53,950 nucleotides of DNA from Stenotrophomonas panacihumi (GCF_001431645.1 NZ_LLXU01000077.1:1-53950), one strand, 5' to 3'. Counted from the stretch's first letter, positions 24,527-36,618 are shown. Numbers and translations are program-made. Notes: a model not told the origin generated them from the letters alone.

Positions 24527-24862
24527 ATGTTGGACTGGAACGAATACCGCAAGGAACTGGGTGGGCGCATCGGCGAGATCGGCAAGCTCAGCCCCGATAC
24601 GCTGCGTGGCTACCAGACGCTGTCCGGTGCCGGGGCCAAGACCGGGCATCTCGATGCCAAGACCCGCGAACTCATCGCGCTGGCCGTGGCGGTGACCACG
24701 CGATGCGATGGCTGCATCGCGGTGCACACCGCGGCGGCGAAGAAAGAAGGCGCCACGGTCGATGAAGTGGCCGAGGCGCTGGGCGTGGCCGTGGCCCTCA
24801 ACGCCGGTGCCGCGCTGGTGTACTCGGCGCGCGTGATGGATGCCTTGGCTGATACCCCGTGA
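24527..24862 (+). CDS. AhpD-like carboxymuconolactone decarboxylase family protein
   Basis: All-helical protein of 111 residues. The redox motif C60-x-x-C63 with H67 (RCDGCIAVHTAA) and the upstream E48 match the AhpD active site, which reduces peroxiredoxin partners. Single-domain members of this size are often peroxidases or thiol-disulfide proteins rather than true decarboxylases. ATG 24527 follows GGAG. It stands alone between the ROK-type gene and the DUF819 gene on the other strand. Confidence 0.9.
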   Translation: MLDWNEYRKELGGRIGEIGKLSPDTLRGYQTLSGAGAKTGHLDAKTRELIALAVAVTTRCDGCIAVHTAAAKKEGATVDEVAEALGVAVALNAGAALVYSARVMDALADTP

Positions 24863-24904
24863 GATGCAGGTCCGTCGGCATGGCGGTGCCGGCGGACGAT
24901 GTGC

Positions 24905-26155
24905 TCACCCTGCGCCGGCCATCGCCCGCAGCGTGATGCCGACGACATACGCCAGATAGGTGCCGGTGGCATAGCCGAGCGTGCCGAGCAGCACGCCCAC
25001 CGGCGCCAGCGCCGGATGGAACGCCGCCGCCACCACCGGCGCCGAGGCTGGCCCGCCGATGTGCGATTGCGAGCCGATGGCGAAATAGAAGAACGGCACG
25101 TTGAGCAGCCGGCCCAGGCCCCACAGCAGCCCGATGTGCACGCCGATCCAGATGATGCCCAGCAGGAACAGCCACGGCCGGTCGAGCAGCGCCAGCAGGT
25201 CCATCTGCATGCCGATGCAGGCGATGAGGAAGTACAGCAGCAACGAGCCGATGCGCGAGGCACCGGCGCCTTCCAGCGTGCGCGCACGGGTGAAGCTCAG
25301 GCCCAGGCCGCAGCTGGTGGCCAGCACCACCACCCACACAAACGGCGAGTCCAGGCTGAAACGCGACGCCCACGAGACGTTCGCGCCGAACCACGCCGAC
25401 AGCGGCGTGGCGATGGCATGCGCCAGGCCCACCGCGCCGAACGCGATGCCGATGATGACCATCAGGTCGGTCAGCGTGGGAATGCGCTCGTGCTGGGCCT
25501 GGAAGGCGGCAATGCGGTCCTTCAGTTCGTCCAGCGCGCGGGTGTCGGCGCCGCTGCGCGCGTCGATCTTCTGCGCGCGGCCGGCCAGGAAAATGAGCGT
25601 GGCCATCCACACGTAACCCACGCCGACATCCACCACCGCGAACTGGCCGAAGGTGGTGGCATCGACGTTGAACACCTCGCGCATCGCGAGCATGTTGGCG
25701 CCGCCGCCGATCCAGCTGCCGGCCAGCGCGGCCATGCCGGCCCAGGTATCGCCGGCAACGGTGGAAGGATGGATCCAGCGCATCACCGCGAAGGCGACGA
25801 ACGCGCCGAGCATGATGCTGGCCGAGGTGCCGATGTACATCAGCACCAGCTTCGGCCCCAGGCGCACGATGGCCTTGATGTCCACCGCCAGCGTCAGCAG
25901 CACCAGCGCGGCGGGCAGCAGGATGTCGCGCGCGACCGGGTTGTAGAGCCGGGTGTGTTCACCGTCGATCAGGCCGACGGTGTTGTAGATGCCGGGAATC
26001 AGGTAGCACAGCAGCAGGGCCGGCACGAAGGTATAGAAGCGCTTCCACAGCCCCTTCTCCCGCGAGGCGGTCCAGAACACCGCGCCGAGCGTGGCGGCAA
26101 TCAGGCCGAAGACGACGATGTCGTTCTGGATCAGGGCGGTGCTGGCTTCGTTCAT
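24905..26155 (-). CDS. DUF819 family membrane protein
   Basis: Polytopic inner-membrane protein of 416 residues, with about ten or more hydrophobic helices. GSWIGGGANMLAMRE in the middle and SQSHIGGPASAPVVAAA near the C-terminus are internal-repeat-like conserved segments of DUF819, related to carboxylate-type transporters. The function is uncharacterised. ATG 26155 is the only plausible start and has a weak ribosome site. It lies 63 bases after a DPP5-like peptidase gene on the same strand; co-transcription would fit uptake of a peptide-derived compound, but this is inference. Confidence 0.88.
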   Translation of the reverse strand: MNEASTALIQNDIVVFGLIAATLGAVFWTASREKGLWKRFYTFVPALLLCYLIPGIYNTVGLIDGEHTRLYNPVARDILLPAALVLLTLAVDIKAIVRLGPKLVLMYIGTSASIMLGAFVAFAVMRWIHPSTVAGDTWAGMAALAGSWIGGGANMLAMREVFNVDATTFGQFAVVDVGVGYVWMATLIFLAGRAQKIDARSGADTRALDELKDRIAAFQAQHERIPTLTDLMVIIGIAFGAVGLAHAIATPLSAWFGANVSWASRFSLDSPFVWVVVLATSCGLGLSFTRARTLEGAGASRIGSLLLYFLIACIGMQMDLLALLDRPWLFLLGIIWIGVHIGLLWGLGRLLNVPFFYFAIGSQSHIGGPASAPVVAAAFHPALAPVGVLLGTLGYATGTYLAYVVGITLRAMAGAG

Positions 26156-26218
26156 GCGGTATCCGGACGCGGTGCGGAAACGACGCGGGGCCGGCAATGC
26201 CGGCCCCGCGCGAAGGTC

Positions 26219-28282
<2,064 letters not shown>

Positions 28283-28394
28283 GGACTCTCCTGGAGAGGA
28301 CGGCAAACCCCCGATGGTAGGGGGCCTGAGCAGCCGGGTGCAAAGGAGGGAAGTCATGCTCCCGGCCACCCACCCGCACCCCTCGTTTCGCCGC

Positions 28395-28425
28395 AAAAAC
28401 GAAGGCCGCCCGGAGGCGGCCTTCG
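28395..28425 (-). terminator. Terminator after the OPT transporter gene
   Basis: Perfect 11-bp stem (28400-28410 with 28415-28425), four-base loop, and five Ts on the minus strand. Confidence 0.9.
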
Positions 28426-28448
28426 TTGCGATGCAGCACGCGCGGGCG

Positions 28449-30419
28449 TTACGCCTTCTCGCCGCGCTTGCCGGTGCGGTACATCAGCCAGCCGACCAGG
28501 GCCAGCACGATCAGGCCGATCCACTGGTTCAGGTGGAAGGCTTCCGGCAGGGCCAGGATGTCGGCGCGCTGCGACACCACGATCGGCACCGCAATCGCGA
28601 TACCCAGCAGCGCCTCGCCGGTGATCAGGCCGGCCGAGAACAGCACGCCCGGGCGATGCACGCGGTCGCGGGCCTCTTCGTCCTCCGGCTTGACCTTGTG
28701 GAAGCGCTCCACCAGGTGCGCCAGCAGGCCACCGAGGAAGATCGGCACCATCAGTTCCAGCGGCAGGTAGATGCCGATCGCCGCGGCCAGCACCGGCACG
28801 CGGAAACGCGAGCCGCGCGACTTCAGCCACTCGTCCAGCGCGATCACCACCGCGCCGACCACCGCGCCCAGCGCGATGAACGACCACGGCAGCTGGCCGC
28901 CGAACAGGCCGCGCGCGACCGAGGCCATCAGGTTGGCCTGCGGTGCCGCCAGCGAATTCGGATGCGCCGGGGTCGGCGCGCCGATGCCGTACGCGTTGGC
29001 CAGCAGGTTCAGCACCGGGGCCATGATCAGCGCGCAGGAGAACGCGCCGATGCCCAGCATCAGCTGCTGCTTCCACGGCGTGGCGCCGACCAGGTAACCG
29101 GCCTTGAGGTCCTGCAGGTTGTCGCCACCCACCGCCGCGGCGCAGCACACCACCGCGCCGATCATGATCGCGGCCACCGCGCCCAGCGGCGCGCCGGCGG
29201 CGCCCACCGGGTTCAGGCCGCTCTTGCCCAGCAGCAGCACCAGCACCGCCGAGGCGAACAGGATGGTGGAGATGGTGATGCCCGAGACCGGGTTGTTCGA
29301 CGAGCCGATCAGGCCGGCCAGGTAGCCGGACACCGACACGAACAGGAAGCCGGCGGCGATCATGATGACCGTCATCGGGATGGAGACGTGCCACTGCTGC
29401 ACGATGGCCTGGTACAGGCCCAGCAGCGGCAGGGTGAAGGCCACCAGCGCGACGAGCATCCACTTCATCGGCAGGTCGCGCTCGGTCTCGGCGACGACGG
29501 TATTGCCGGCGCTCTTGCGCGCGGCGGCAAAGCCGCTCTTGATGCCCGACAGCAGCGACTTGCGCAGCGAGAACAGCGTCCAGATGCCGCCGATCAGCAT
29601 CGCGCCCACGCCCAGGTAGCGGATCTTCGCGCTCCAGATGGCGTAGGCCGCATCGGCCGAGGAGGCATCGGCGATCGCCGTGGCCAGGCCCGGGTCGCTG
29701 CCGCTGAAGAAGGCCTGGTACAGCGGGATGGCGATGTGCCAGGACAGGATCGAGCCGGACACCACCACGATGCCGACGTTCAGGCCGACGATGTAGCCCA
29801 CGCCCAGCAGCGCCGGCGACAGGTTGGTGCCGATGAACGCGGTCACCTTCGAGCTGCCGACATAGGCCGACTGCACCCAGGTATCCGGGATCAGGCGCAG
29901 GCCGCTGGCGGCCGAGAGCTTGACCAGCGCGCCGATGGCGCCGGAGACGGCCAGGATCTTCAGGCCCGGGCCGGGGTTTTCACCGGCCTTGAGCACTTCG
30001 GCCGCGGCCTTGCCCTCGGGGAAGGGCAGCGGGTCCTCGACGATCATCGAGCGCCGCAGCGGCACCGAGAACAGCACGCCCAGCAGGCCGCCCAGGCCGG
30101 CGATGCCCAGCACCCACCAGTACTTGAAGTCCGGCCAGTAGCCCATGATCACCAGCGCGGGGATGGTGAAAATGACGCCGGCGGCGATCGACGAGCCGGC
30201 CGAGGCGCCGGTCTGGACGATGTTGTTCTCCAGGATCGTGCCGCCGCCGAGCAGGCGCAGCACGCCCATCGAGACGACCGCGGCCGGGATGGCGGTGGCG
30301 ATGGTCAGGCCGGCGAACAGGCCGAGATAGGCGTTGGCGGCCGAAAGCACCATGGCCAGGACAATGGCCAGCACCACGGCACGGAAGGTGAGCTGGCGCG
30401 GCTGTGCGGCTTGGCTCAT
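28449..30419 (-). CDS. OPT family oligopeptide transporter
   Basis: Proton-coupled importer of 656 residues with about 14-16 hydrophobic segments. Conserved stretches include NAYLGLFAGLTIATAIP at the N-terminus, GGGTILENNIVQT, and SNNPVSGITI in the second half, all characteristic of bacterial OPT proteins. The family imports oligopeptides or metal-chelate complexes. ATG 30419 is chosen because a CAGGGGG site lies upstream; an in-frame ATG at 30446 is possible. It is divergent from a POT peptide transporter, so both could share control in the 195-base gap. Confidence 0.92.
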   Translation of the reverse strand: MSQAAQPRQLTFRAVVLAIVLAMVLSAANAYLGLFAGLTIATAIPAAVVSMGVLRLLGGGTILENNIVQTGASAGSSIAAGVIFTIPALVIMGYWPDFKYWWVLGIAGLGGLLGVLFSVPLRRSMIVEDPLPFPEGKAAAEVLKAGENPGPGLKILAVSGAIGALVKLSAASGLRLIPDTWVQSAYVGSSKVTAFIGTNLSPALLGVGYIVGLNVGIVVVSGSILSWHIAIPLYQAFFSGSDPGLATAIADASSADAAYAIWSAKIRYLGVGAMLIGGIWTLFSLRKSLLSGIKSGFAAARKSAGNTVVAETERDLPMKWMLVALVAFTLPLLGLYQAIVQQWHVSIPMTVIMIAAGFLFVSVSGYLAGLIGSSNNPVSGITISTILFASAVLVLLLGKSGLNPVGAAGAPLGAVAAIMIGAVVCCAAAVGGDNLQDLKAGYLVGATPWKQQLMLGIGAFSCALIMAPVLNLLANAYGIGAPTPAHPNSLAAPQANLMASVARGLFGGQLPWSFIALGAVVGAVVIALDEWLKSRGSRFRVPVLAAAIGIYLPLELMVPIFLGGLLAHLVERFHKVKPEDEEARDRVHRPGVLFSAGLITGEALLGIAIAVPIVVSQRADILALPEAFHLNQWIGLIVLALVGWLMYRTGKRGEKA

Positions 30420-30614
30420 GGAAACCCCCTGGGTAAGGAATGACAAAAAATCCGGGCCACGCTAGCCGCTGGCCGATTTCCTGTCCAGTTGCAGGCGAAA
30501 CCTTGAAGCGGGCTGCCCCGGCCGACACGGTGCGCCGGCCGGGCGGCCAGACCCGGCAAACCCGCCGCGCACGGGCCTTCTATACTCCCGGCCTTTCGCC
30601 CGCCGCCCGACTGC

Positions 30615-32378
30615 ATGACCGCCACTGCCGCCGCCCTGCCCCGCTCCGACGATTTCCTCGGCCATCCCAAGGGCGTCTACGTCTGTTTCTTCACCGAGAT
30701 GTGGGAGCGCTTCTCCTTCTACGGCATGAAGGCGCTGCTGCTGCTCTACCTCACCAAGCACCACCTGTTCGGCGACCGCGCCGGCCTGGACCTGCTCGGC
30801 GCCTACGGCGGGCTGGTGTACTGCATGCCGGTGATCGGCGGCCTGCTCGCCGACCGCTGGCTGGGCATGCGCAAGGCGGTGACCTTCGGCAGCCTGCTGC
30901 TGGTGCTCGGCCACGTCGGCATGGCGGTGGAAGGCCATGCCGCCACGCGCGTGGCCGGGGCGGTGGTGCGCGACGAGGGCGCGCTGTCGGTCACCTACCT
31001 CTCGCTGGCGCTGATCATCGCCGGCGTCGGCTTCATGAAGCCGAACATCTCCACCATCGTCGGGCGGCTGTATGCCGAGAACGACCCGCGCCGCGATTCG
31101 GGCTTCTCGCTGTTCTATGCCGGCATCAACCTCGGCGCGCTGTTCGCTTCGCTGGTGTGCGGCTTCCTCGGCGAGGCCTACGGCTGGAAGTACGGCTTCG
31201 GCGCGGCCGGCATCGGCATGCTGCTGGGCCTGGCGATGTTCCTGTGGGGCCAGAAGTACCTGCACGGCCATGCCGAACCGCCGGCCCCGGCGACGCTGCG
31301 CGAGCGCGTGTTCGGCCTGCCGCGCGAATGGCTGATCTATGGCGGCGCGGTGCTGTCGGTGTTCCCGATCGCCGCGCTGATGTGGGCCGCCGCCAACGGC
31401 GTGGCTTCCATCGGCGGTGAAATCAGCCTGGCACTGGTGCTCATGCTGGTGGTGCTCGGTGGCGTGCTGCTGTGGTTCGCCTGGTTCACCGGCGCCCGCT
31501 GCACGCCCGCGCAGCGCGGGCAGATGTGGGCGCTGCTGGCGCTGATCTTCATGGCACTGGTGTTCTTCACCCTCTACGAGCAGACCTATGGTTCGTGGGT
31601 CACCTTCACCGACCGCCTGCTGACCAAGGACATCGCGCCGAGCCTGGTGATCCGCGACGGCACGCCGCTGCCGTGGTCGATCGCCTCGCTGCTGCTGGCC
31701 CCGCTGGGCTTCGCGGTGGCCGCCACGATGTCCGACCGCCATGCCGCCTCGCGCGCGCCGCGCGTGCTGTTCGTGGGCGTCACCGCGCTGATGCTGGTGT
31801 TCCTGGTGCGCGATTGCATCGTGCTGCCGCAGACCGCCGGCTCGCTCACCTATCTCGGCGCGCTGTTCCTGGTGCTGCTGGCCCCGCTGTTCGCCGCGCT
31901 GTGGGCATGGCTGGATCGTCGCCGCGCCGATCCCTCCAAGCCGTTCAAGTCGGCCCTGGGACTGATCTTCGCCGGGCTGTCGTTCGTGCCGTTGGCGCTG
32001 GCGGCGCAGCAGGTAGGCGCGACCGGCGCGATCGCCAGCGTCTGGTGGCTGGTGCTGGCCTACCTGGTGCTGGAAATCGGCGAGATGTGCCTGGCCCCGG
32101 TGGGGCTGTCGGCGGTGACGCAGCTGGCGGTGCCGCGCGTGGTCAGCCTGATGATGGGCACCTGGTTCCTCGCCACCGCGTTTTCCGAGGCGTTGGCCGC
32201 GCTGTTCGGCAAGCTCGCCGCCATCGACGTGCCCGAGGATGGGCAGATGGATCTGGTGCAGGCCTCGGCCAGCTACGCGCACCTGTTCTGGCTGATGATG
32301 TGGATCGGCCTGGCGTGCGGGGTGATCGCGATGCTGTGCGCGCCGTTGCTGCGGCGCGCGATGCACGGGGTTCGTTGA
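30615..32378 (+). CDS. POT family di-/tripeptide:proton symporter
   Basis: Major-facilitator-type peptide importer of 587 residues with 12-14 transmembrane helices. The proton-coupling ExxER motif is E28-x-x-E31-R32 in FFTEMWERFSFYG, and the PTR2 signature reads GFSLFYAGINLGA. It takes up di- and tripeptides, complementing OPT and the secreted peptidases nearby. A TATACT box at 30581-30586 could be a -10 element but no good -35 is visible. A hairpin lies between its end and the convergent S9 gene. Confidence 0.95.
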   Translation: MTATAAALPRSDDFLGHPKGVYVCFFTEMWERFSFYGMKALLLLYLTKHHLFGDRAGLDLLGAYGGLVYCMPVIGGLLADRWLGMRKAVTFGSLLLVLGHVGMAVEGHAATRVAGAVVRDEGALSVTYLSLALIIAGVGFMKPNISTIVGRLYAENDPRRDSGFSLFYAGINLGALFASLVCGFLGEAYGWKYGFGAAGIGMLLGLAMFLWGQKYLHGHAEPPAPATLRERVFGLPREWLIYGGAVLSVFPIAALMWAAANGVASIGGEISLALVLMLVVLGGVLLWFAWFTGARCTPAQRGQMWALLALIFMALVFFTLYEQTYGSWVTFTDRLLTKDIAPSLVIRDGTPLPWSIASLLLAPLGFAVAATMSDRHAASRAPRVLFVGVTALMLVFLVRDCIVLPQTAGSLTYLGALFLVLLAPLFAALWAWLDRRRADPSKPFKSALGLIFAGLSFVPLALAAQQVGATGAIASVWWLVLAYLVLEIGEMCLAPVGLSAVTQLAVPRVVSLMMGTWFLATAFSEALAALFGKLAAIDVPEDGQMDLVQASASYAHLFWLMMWIGLACGVIAMLCAPLLRRAMHGVR

Positions 32379-32388
32379 CCGATAGGGT

Positions 32389-32421
32389 GCGCCGCGACCG
32401 GCGGATGCACGGTCGCGGCGC
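32389..32421. terminator. Hairpin between convergent POT and S9 genes
   Basis: Perfect 12-bp stem (32389-32400 with 32410-32421) and a nine-base loop, ten bases past the POT stop. The T run is poor on both sides, so it may act as a bidirectional barrier or protect 3' ends rather than terminate cleanly. Confidence 0.5.
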
Positions 32422-32430
32422 AAGCCGCTT

Positions 32431-34404
32431 TTACGGGGAAGCAGGTGCCGCCTTCGCCGGCTGCCCACCCAGCGACTTCGACAGGAATGCCAGCAGCTGC
32501 GTGTAGTACTCGCGCTGGTGCTCCGGGGTGTAGAAGCCGTGGCCTTCGGTCGGGTAGTACAGCGTCTGAACCGGCACGCCGGCCTTGCGCAGGGACGCTT
32601 CCATCTTGCGGGTGTGTTCGATCGGCGCGCGCTCGTCTTCGCCGCCGGCGGCGAGGAACACCGGTACCTTGATCTGCGCGGCCAGGTTCACCGGGGACAC
32701 CTTCGACAGCTGGGCCGGGTCGCCGACCCACTCGCGCAGGTAGGTTTCACCGCGCAGGGTTTCGCGCACGTCGCCGCCGGAGAACATCATCGGCAGGTCG
32801 TACACGCCCACGTAGCCGGCCGCGCACTTGTACAGCGAAGGCTCCTTCGCCACGCCCATGAGCGCGGCATAGCCGCCATAGCTCGCACCGTAGATGCAGA
32901 TCCGGTTCGCGTCCGCGTAGCCCTGCTGGATCGCCCAGCGCGTGGCGTCGGTGACGTCGTCCTGCATCGTGCCGCCCCACTGCTGCGAGCCCGCCTCCTC
33001 GAACGCGCGCCCGTAGTTGCCCGAGCCGCGGAAGTTCACCTGCAGCACCGCGTAGCCGGCGTTGGCGAGCATCTGCGCCTCGCCATCGAACGCCCAGCCA
33101 TCGAAGACGCCGAACGGGCCGCCATGCGGCATGACCACCATCGGCAGCGCCTTGCCCTGGCTGCCGGCGGGCCGGGTGAGGTAGCCATGCAACGCCAGGC
33201 CGTCGCGCGCCTTCAGCGTGATCGGCTCGGCCTGCGCCATCTTCGCCGGGTCGAACCAGTCGCGGCGCCCGACCACGTGCTCGGCTTTCTTCGCCGCCTT
33301 GTCGAACAGGTAGAAGTCGCCCGGGTTACGGTCGGTCCAGCTCTGCACCAGCAGCAGGTTGCCGGCCTTGTCGGTGGAAGTGACATGCACGGCGCTGCCG
33401 AAGGCGGCTTCCAGGCTGTGGTACAGGCGCGCGTCGGCGCCTTCCGGCTCGAAGAACACCGATTGGGTCTTGTCGCCGGTCACCAGCGCACCCACCGGCA
33501 CCTGGCTGTTGGGTCGATAGAGGATCGTGCCTGGGTCGGCGACGGCGTCCTGCAGCACGACCTTGCGCGTGTCGGCGGCGATGTCCCAGGCCACGATGGT
33601 ATCGGGGCCCTTGCGGTTCTCCACCTCCAGGTAGGCGATGCGGTTGTCCTCGGAGAAACCGACCGGCACCGCCTGGCCGCCCGCCTCGATCTCGCTGTGG
33701 ATCATGCGCCACTGCGCGCCATCGCCGTCGCGGTAGTACAGCAGCTGGTTGTTGCTGACATCGCTGCCCCAGGCGAAGCGCACCACGCCGGCATTGTCGG
33801 TAGCGAACTGGCTGTTGCGTACCGGCGAGCGGGTGATCGGCGCGCGCCGCCCACTCTGCAGGTCGAGGCGCTCGGCACTGGTATAGCGCGCCTCGCCCGG
33901 CTCCAGCACGTTGATGACGGCATAACGCTCGTCGGCCGGCAGCAGGTCCACGACCTGGGCGCCGACATAGGCAGTGGTGCGCGCGGCCTTGTGCGCGTCC
34001 GTGGCCTTGTTGGCCTTGCCCACGCCGATCAGGATGTCCGGGCTGCCGTCCACGTCCAGCTTGTAGAGCTCGTAGGTCTTCTGCGGCGTATCGAGCAGGC
34101 CGGACTTCTTGTTCACATCGAACACCACGCGGCGGTCGCCGGACCAGTCGAACGCGCCGACATGGCCGTTCTTCTCCGGCGTGAACTTGCTCGACACCGC
34201 GTTGTCGGCGCGGCGGAGGATCACCAGCACGGTGCGGTCCTCCAGCGGCAGCGTCGCGGCGAGGTATTCGCCCGTGGGGGAGAGCTTGATGTTGGTGAAC
34301 TTGTCGCGCTTGATGTAGGCGTCGATGTCTACCTGCGCGTGCGCCGCACCGGCCGCGAAGGCCAGCGAGCACAGCAGCGCGAGCGCCGGAATCGAATGCT
34401 TCAT
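32431..34404 (-). CDS. S9 family prolyl-oligopeptidase-like peptidase (copy 1)
   Basis: Secreted serine peptidase of 657 residues. A signal peptide ends at AHAQ; a propeller-like N-terminal domain runs to about residue 400 and an alpha/beta-hydrolase domain follows. The triad is S508 (GASYGGYA), D590 (GGEDERAP) and H622 (TEGHGFYTP). It is a tandem paralogue of the gene at 34489-36456. Near the 3' end, 171 bases (32459-32629) differ at only three positions from 34517-34687, while the propeller halves differ much more. That pattern suggests gene conversion. A hairpin with a T-rich flank separates the two copies. Confidence 0.93.
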   Translation of the reverse strand: MKHSIPALALLCSLAFAAGAAHAQVDIDAYIKRDKFTNIKLSPTGEYLAATLPLEDRTVLVILRRADNAVSSKFTPEKNGHVGAFDWSGDRRVVFDVNKKSGLLDTPQKTYELYKLDVDGSPDILIGVGKANKATDAHKAARTTAYVGAQVVDLLPADERYAVINVLEPGEARYTSAERLDLQSGRRAPITRSPVRNSQFATDNAGVVRFAWGSDVSNNQLLYYRDGDGAQWRMIHSEIEAGGQAVPVGFSEDNRIAYLEVENRKGPDTIVAWDIAADTRKVVLQDAVADPGTILYRPNSQVPVGALVTGDKTQSVFFEPEGADARLYHSLEAAFGSAVHVTSTDKAGNLLLVQSWTDRNPGDFYLFDKAAKKAEHVVGRRDWFDPAKMAQAEPITLKARDGLALHGYLTRPAGSQGKALPMVVMPHGGPFGVFDGWAFDGEAQMLANAGYAVLQVNFRGSGNYGRAFEEAGSQQWGGTMQDDVTDATRWAIQQGYADANRICIYGASYGGYAALMGVAKEPSLYKCAAGYVGVYDLPMMFSGGDVRETLRGETYLREWVGDPAQLSKVSPVNLAAQIKVPVFLAAGGEDERAPIEHTRKMEASLRKAGVPVQTLYYPTEGHGFYTPEHQREYYTQLLAFLSKSLGGQPAKAAPASP

Positions 34405-34420
34405 GGTGAATCCCCTTGGA

Positions 34421-34456
34421 TGGCGAAGAAAGACGGCGGCATCCCCCGATGCCGCC
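34421..34456 (-). terminator. Terminator-like hairpin between the two S9 genes
   Basis: Nine-bp stem GGCGGCATC/GATGCCGCC (34435-34443 with 34448-34456) and a CCCC loop. On the minus strand it is followed by GTCTTTCTTC. The T run is interrupted, so read-through is likely. Confidence 0.6.
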
Positions 34457-34488
34457 GCCTGGTACTGCTCAGCTGCGGTGTTCGCGGC

Positions 34489-36456
34489 TCAGGGCTGCGC
34501 GCCCGCGGCCTTGGCCGGCTGCCCGCCCAGCGACTTCGACAGGAATGCCAGCAGCTGCGTGTAGTACTCGCGCTGGTGCTCCGGCGTGTAGAAGCCGTGG
34601 CCTTCGGTCGGGTAGTACAGCGTCTGCACCGGCACGCCGGCCTTGCGCAGGGACGCTTCCATCTTGCGGGTGTGTTCGATCGGCGCGATCTCGTCTTCGC
34701 CACCGGCAGCCAGGAACACCGGCACCTTGATCTGCGCGGCCAGGTTCACCGGCGAGACGTCCGCCAGCGTTTCCGGCTTGCCCATCCATTCGCGCAGCCA
34801 GGTTTCGCCGGACAGCGTTTCCTGCGCCGCGCCACGGGCATAGCGCATCGGCAGGTCGTAGATGCCGACATAGCCGGCGGCGCACTTGTACAGGCCCGGC
34901 TCCTTCGCCACGCCCATCAGCGCGGCGTAGCCGCCATAGCTGGCGCCATAGATGCATACGCGCGAGGCATCGGCATAGCCCTGCTGGATGGCCCAGCGGG
35001 TGGCGTCGGTCACGTCGTCCTGCATCGCCTTGCCCCACTGCTGCGCGCCGGCCTCCTCGAACGCGCGACCGTAGTTGCCCGAGCCGCGGTAGTTGACCTG
35101 CAGCACCGCATAACCAGCGGCAGCCAACATCTGTGCGTCATTGTCGAAGCGCCACGCGTCGTGGACGCCGAACGGGCCACCATGCGGCATCACCACCATC
35201 GGCAGCGCCTTGCCCTGGCTGCCGCGCGGGCGGGTGATGTAGCCATGCAGCGCCAGGCCGTCGCGCGCTTTCAGCGTGATCGGCTCGACCTGCGCGGTCT
35301 TGTCCGGGTCGAACCAGGCCTTGCGGCTGGCGACGTGGCTGGCCTTCTTGGCCGCCTTGTCGAACAGGTAGAAATCACCCGGGTTGCCGTCGGTCCAGCT
35401 CTGCACGAGCAACAGGTTGCCGGTCTTGTCGGTGGAGGTGATCAGCACGGCGCTGCCGAAGGCGGCTTCCAGGCTGTGATACAGGCGCGCGTCGGCGCCT
35501 TCCGGCTCGAAGAACACCGTCTTGGTTTTTTCGCCCGTCACCAGTGCGCCGACCGGCACCTGGCTGTTGGGTCGATAGAGAATCGTGCCCGGGTCGGAGA
35601 CGGCATCCTGCAGCACCACCTTGCGGGTATTGGCCGCAATGTCCCACGCCACGATGGCGTTCGGGCCCTGGCGATTCTCCACCTCCAGGTAGGCAACGCG
35701 GTTGTCCTCGGAGAAGCCGATCGGCCATTCGATCGTGCCGGCCTGGCCTTCGTCATGGACCATGCGCCACTCGCTGCCATCGCCGTCACGGTAGTACAGC
35801 TTGTTGGCGTTGTCCGAAGCAGAGCCCCAGGCAAAGCGCACCACGCCGGCATTGTCCGTCGCGAAGCGGCTATTGCGCACCGGAGACTTCACCAGCGGGA
35901 AACGGCCGCCCGTGGTGGTGTCGAGCCGCTCGGCGCTGGTGAAGCGCGCTTCGCCCGCGCCCCACACGTTGATCACGATGTTGCGCTCGTCGTTGGGCAG
36001 CAGGTCGACGACACTGGCGCCGACCAGCTCCGCCTTGCGCGTCTGGATGCGCGTGCCCAGGCCGCTGCCTTCGGCGCGGTAGCCGATCAGGATCTGCGGC
36101 TTGTTGCCGTCGGCATCGATGGCATACAGCTCGCCGGTCGCCTGCGGTTCCTCGAGCAGGCCGTCCTTCTCGCCGATCGCAATGACCACGCGCTTGTCGC
36201 TGGACCAGGCGAAATCCTGCACGTGTGAGTTCTGCCCCAGGCCGAACTTGGCGGTCATCGCATTGTCCGAGCGGCGCAGGATCGCCAGCATCGTGCGGTC
36301 CTCCAGCGGCACGGTGGCGGCGATGTACTCGCCGGTCGGCGAGAGCTTGATGTCGGTGAACTGGTCCCGCTTGATGTAGGCGTCCACGTCGACCTGGGCG
36401 CTGGCAGCACCCGACACGGCGAGCAGGAGCGCTGCGCCGAGATTCCACTTCTTCAT
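34489..36456 (-). CDS. S9 family prolyl-oligopeptidase-like peptidase (copy 2)
   Basis: Secreted peptidase of 655 residues and the upstream member of the tandem pair. The signal peptide ends near SGAASAQ. The triad is S506 (GASYGGYA), D588 (GGEDEIAP) and H620 (TEGHGFYTP). Both copies share the mature start VDxDAYIKRD and nearly the same catalytic domain. Divergence concentrates in the propeller, which controls substrate access, so the copies may have split specificity. Both keep full catalytic sets, so neither looks degenerate. Confidence 0.93.
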   Translation of the reverse strand: MKKWNLGAALLLAVSGAASAQVDVDAYIKRDQFTDIKLSPTGEYIAATVPLEDRTMLAILRRSDNAMTAKFGLGQNSHVQDFAWSSDKRVVIAIGEKDGLLEEPQATGELYAIDADGNKPQILIGYRAEGSGLGTRIQTRKAELVGASVVDLLPNDERNIVINVWGAGEARFTSAERLDTTTGGRFPLVKSPVRNSRFATDNAGVVRFAWGSASDNANKLYYRDGDGSEWRMVHDEGQAGTIEWPIGFSEDNRVAYLEVENRQGPNAIVAWDIAANTRKVVLQDAVSDPGTILYRPNSQVPVGALVTGEKTKTVFFEPEGADARLYHSLEAAFGSAVLITSTDKTGNLLLVQSWTDGNPGDFYLFDKAAKKASHVASRKAWFDPDKTAQVEPITLKARDGLALHGYITRPRGSQGKALPMVVMPHGGPFGVHDAWRFDNDAQMLAAAGYAVLQVNYRGSGNYGRAFEEAGAQQWGKAMQDDVTDATRWAIQQGYADASRVCIYGASYGGYAALMGVAKEPGLYKCAAGYVGIYDLPMRYARGAAQETLSGETWLREWMGKPETLADVSPVNLAAQIKVPVFLAAGGEDEIAPIEHTRKMEASLRKAGVPVQTLYYPTEGHGFYTPEHQREYYTQLLAFLSKSLGGQPAKAAGAQP

Positions 36457-36618
36457 TCGATCCCCCGGATCGTGGCTGTTACCCGCCAGCTTCCGCCGGC
36501 ACCCTCCCCCGCCTCCTGGCGTGGCCGGTGAACGCTAGCAAGTCGCCGATCCGCCGCCAAGCGGCGAACTGCGATTGCGCTCACAGCCACGACGGGACGC
36601 GGTCGCCGCGCCGGCGCG

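Noticed and set aside
32518..36228. Plus-strand open frame of over 1200 codons opposite the tandem S9 peptidases
   Set aside because: It reads through both paralogues in antisense, has a repetitive HRQR-type composition, and has no ribosome site.
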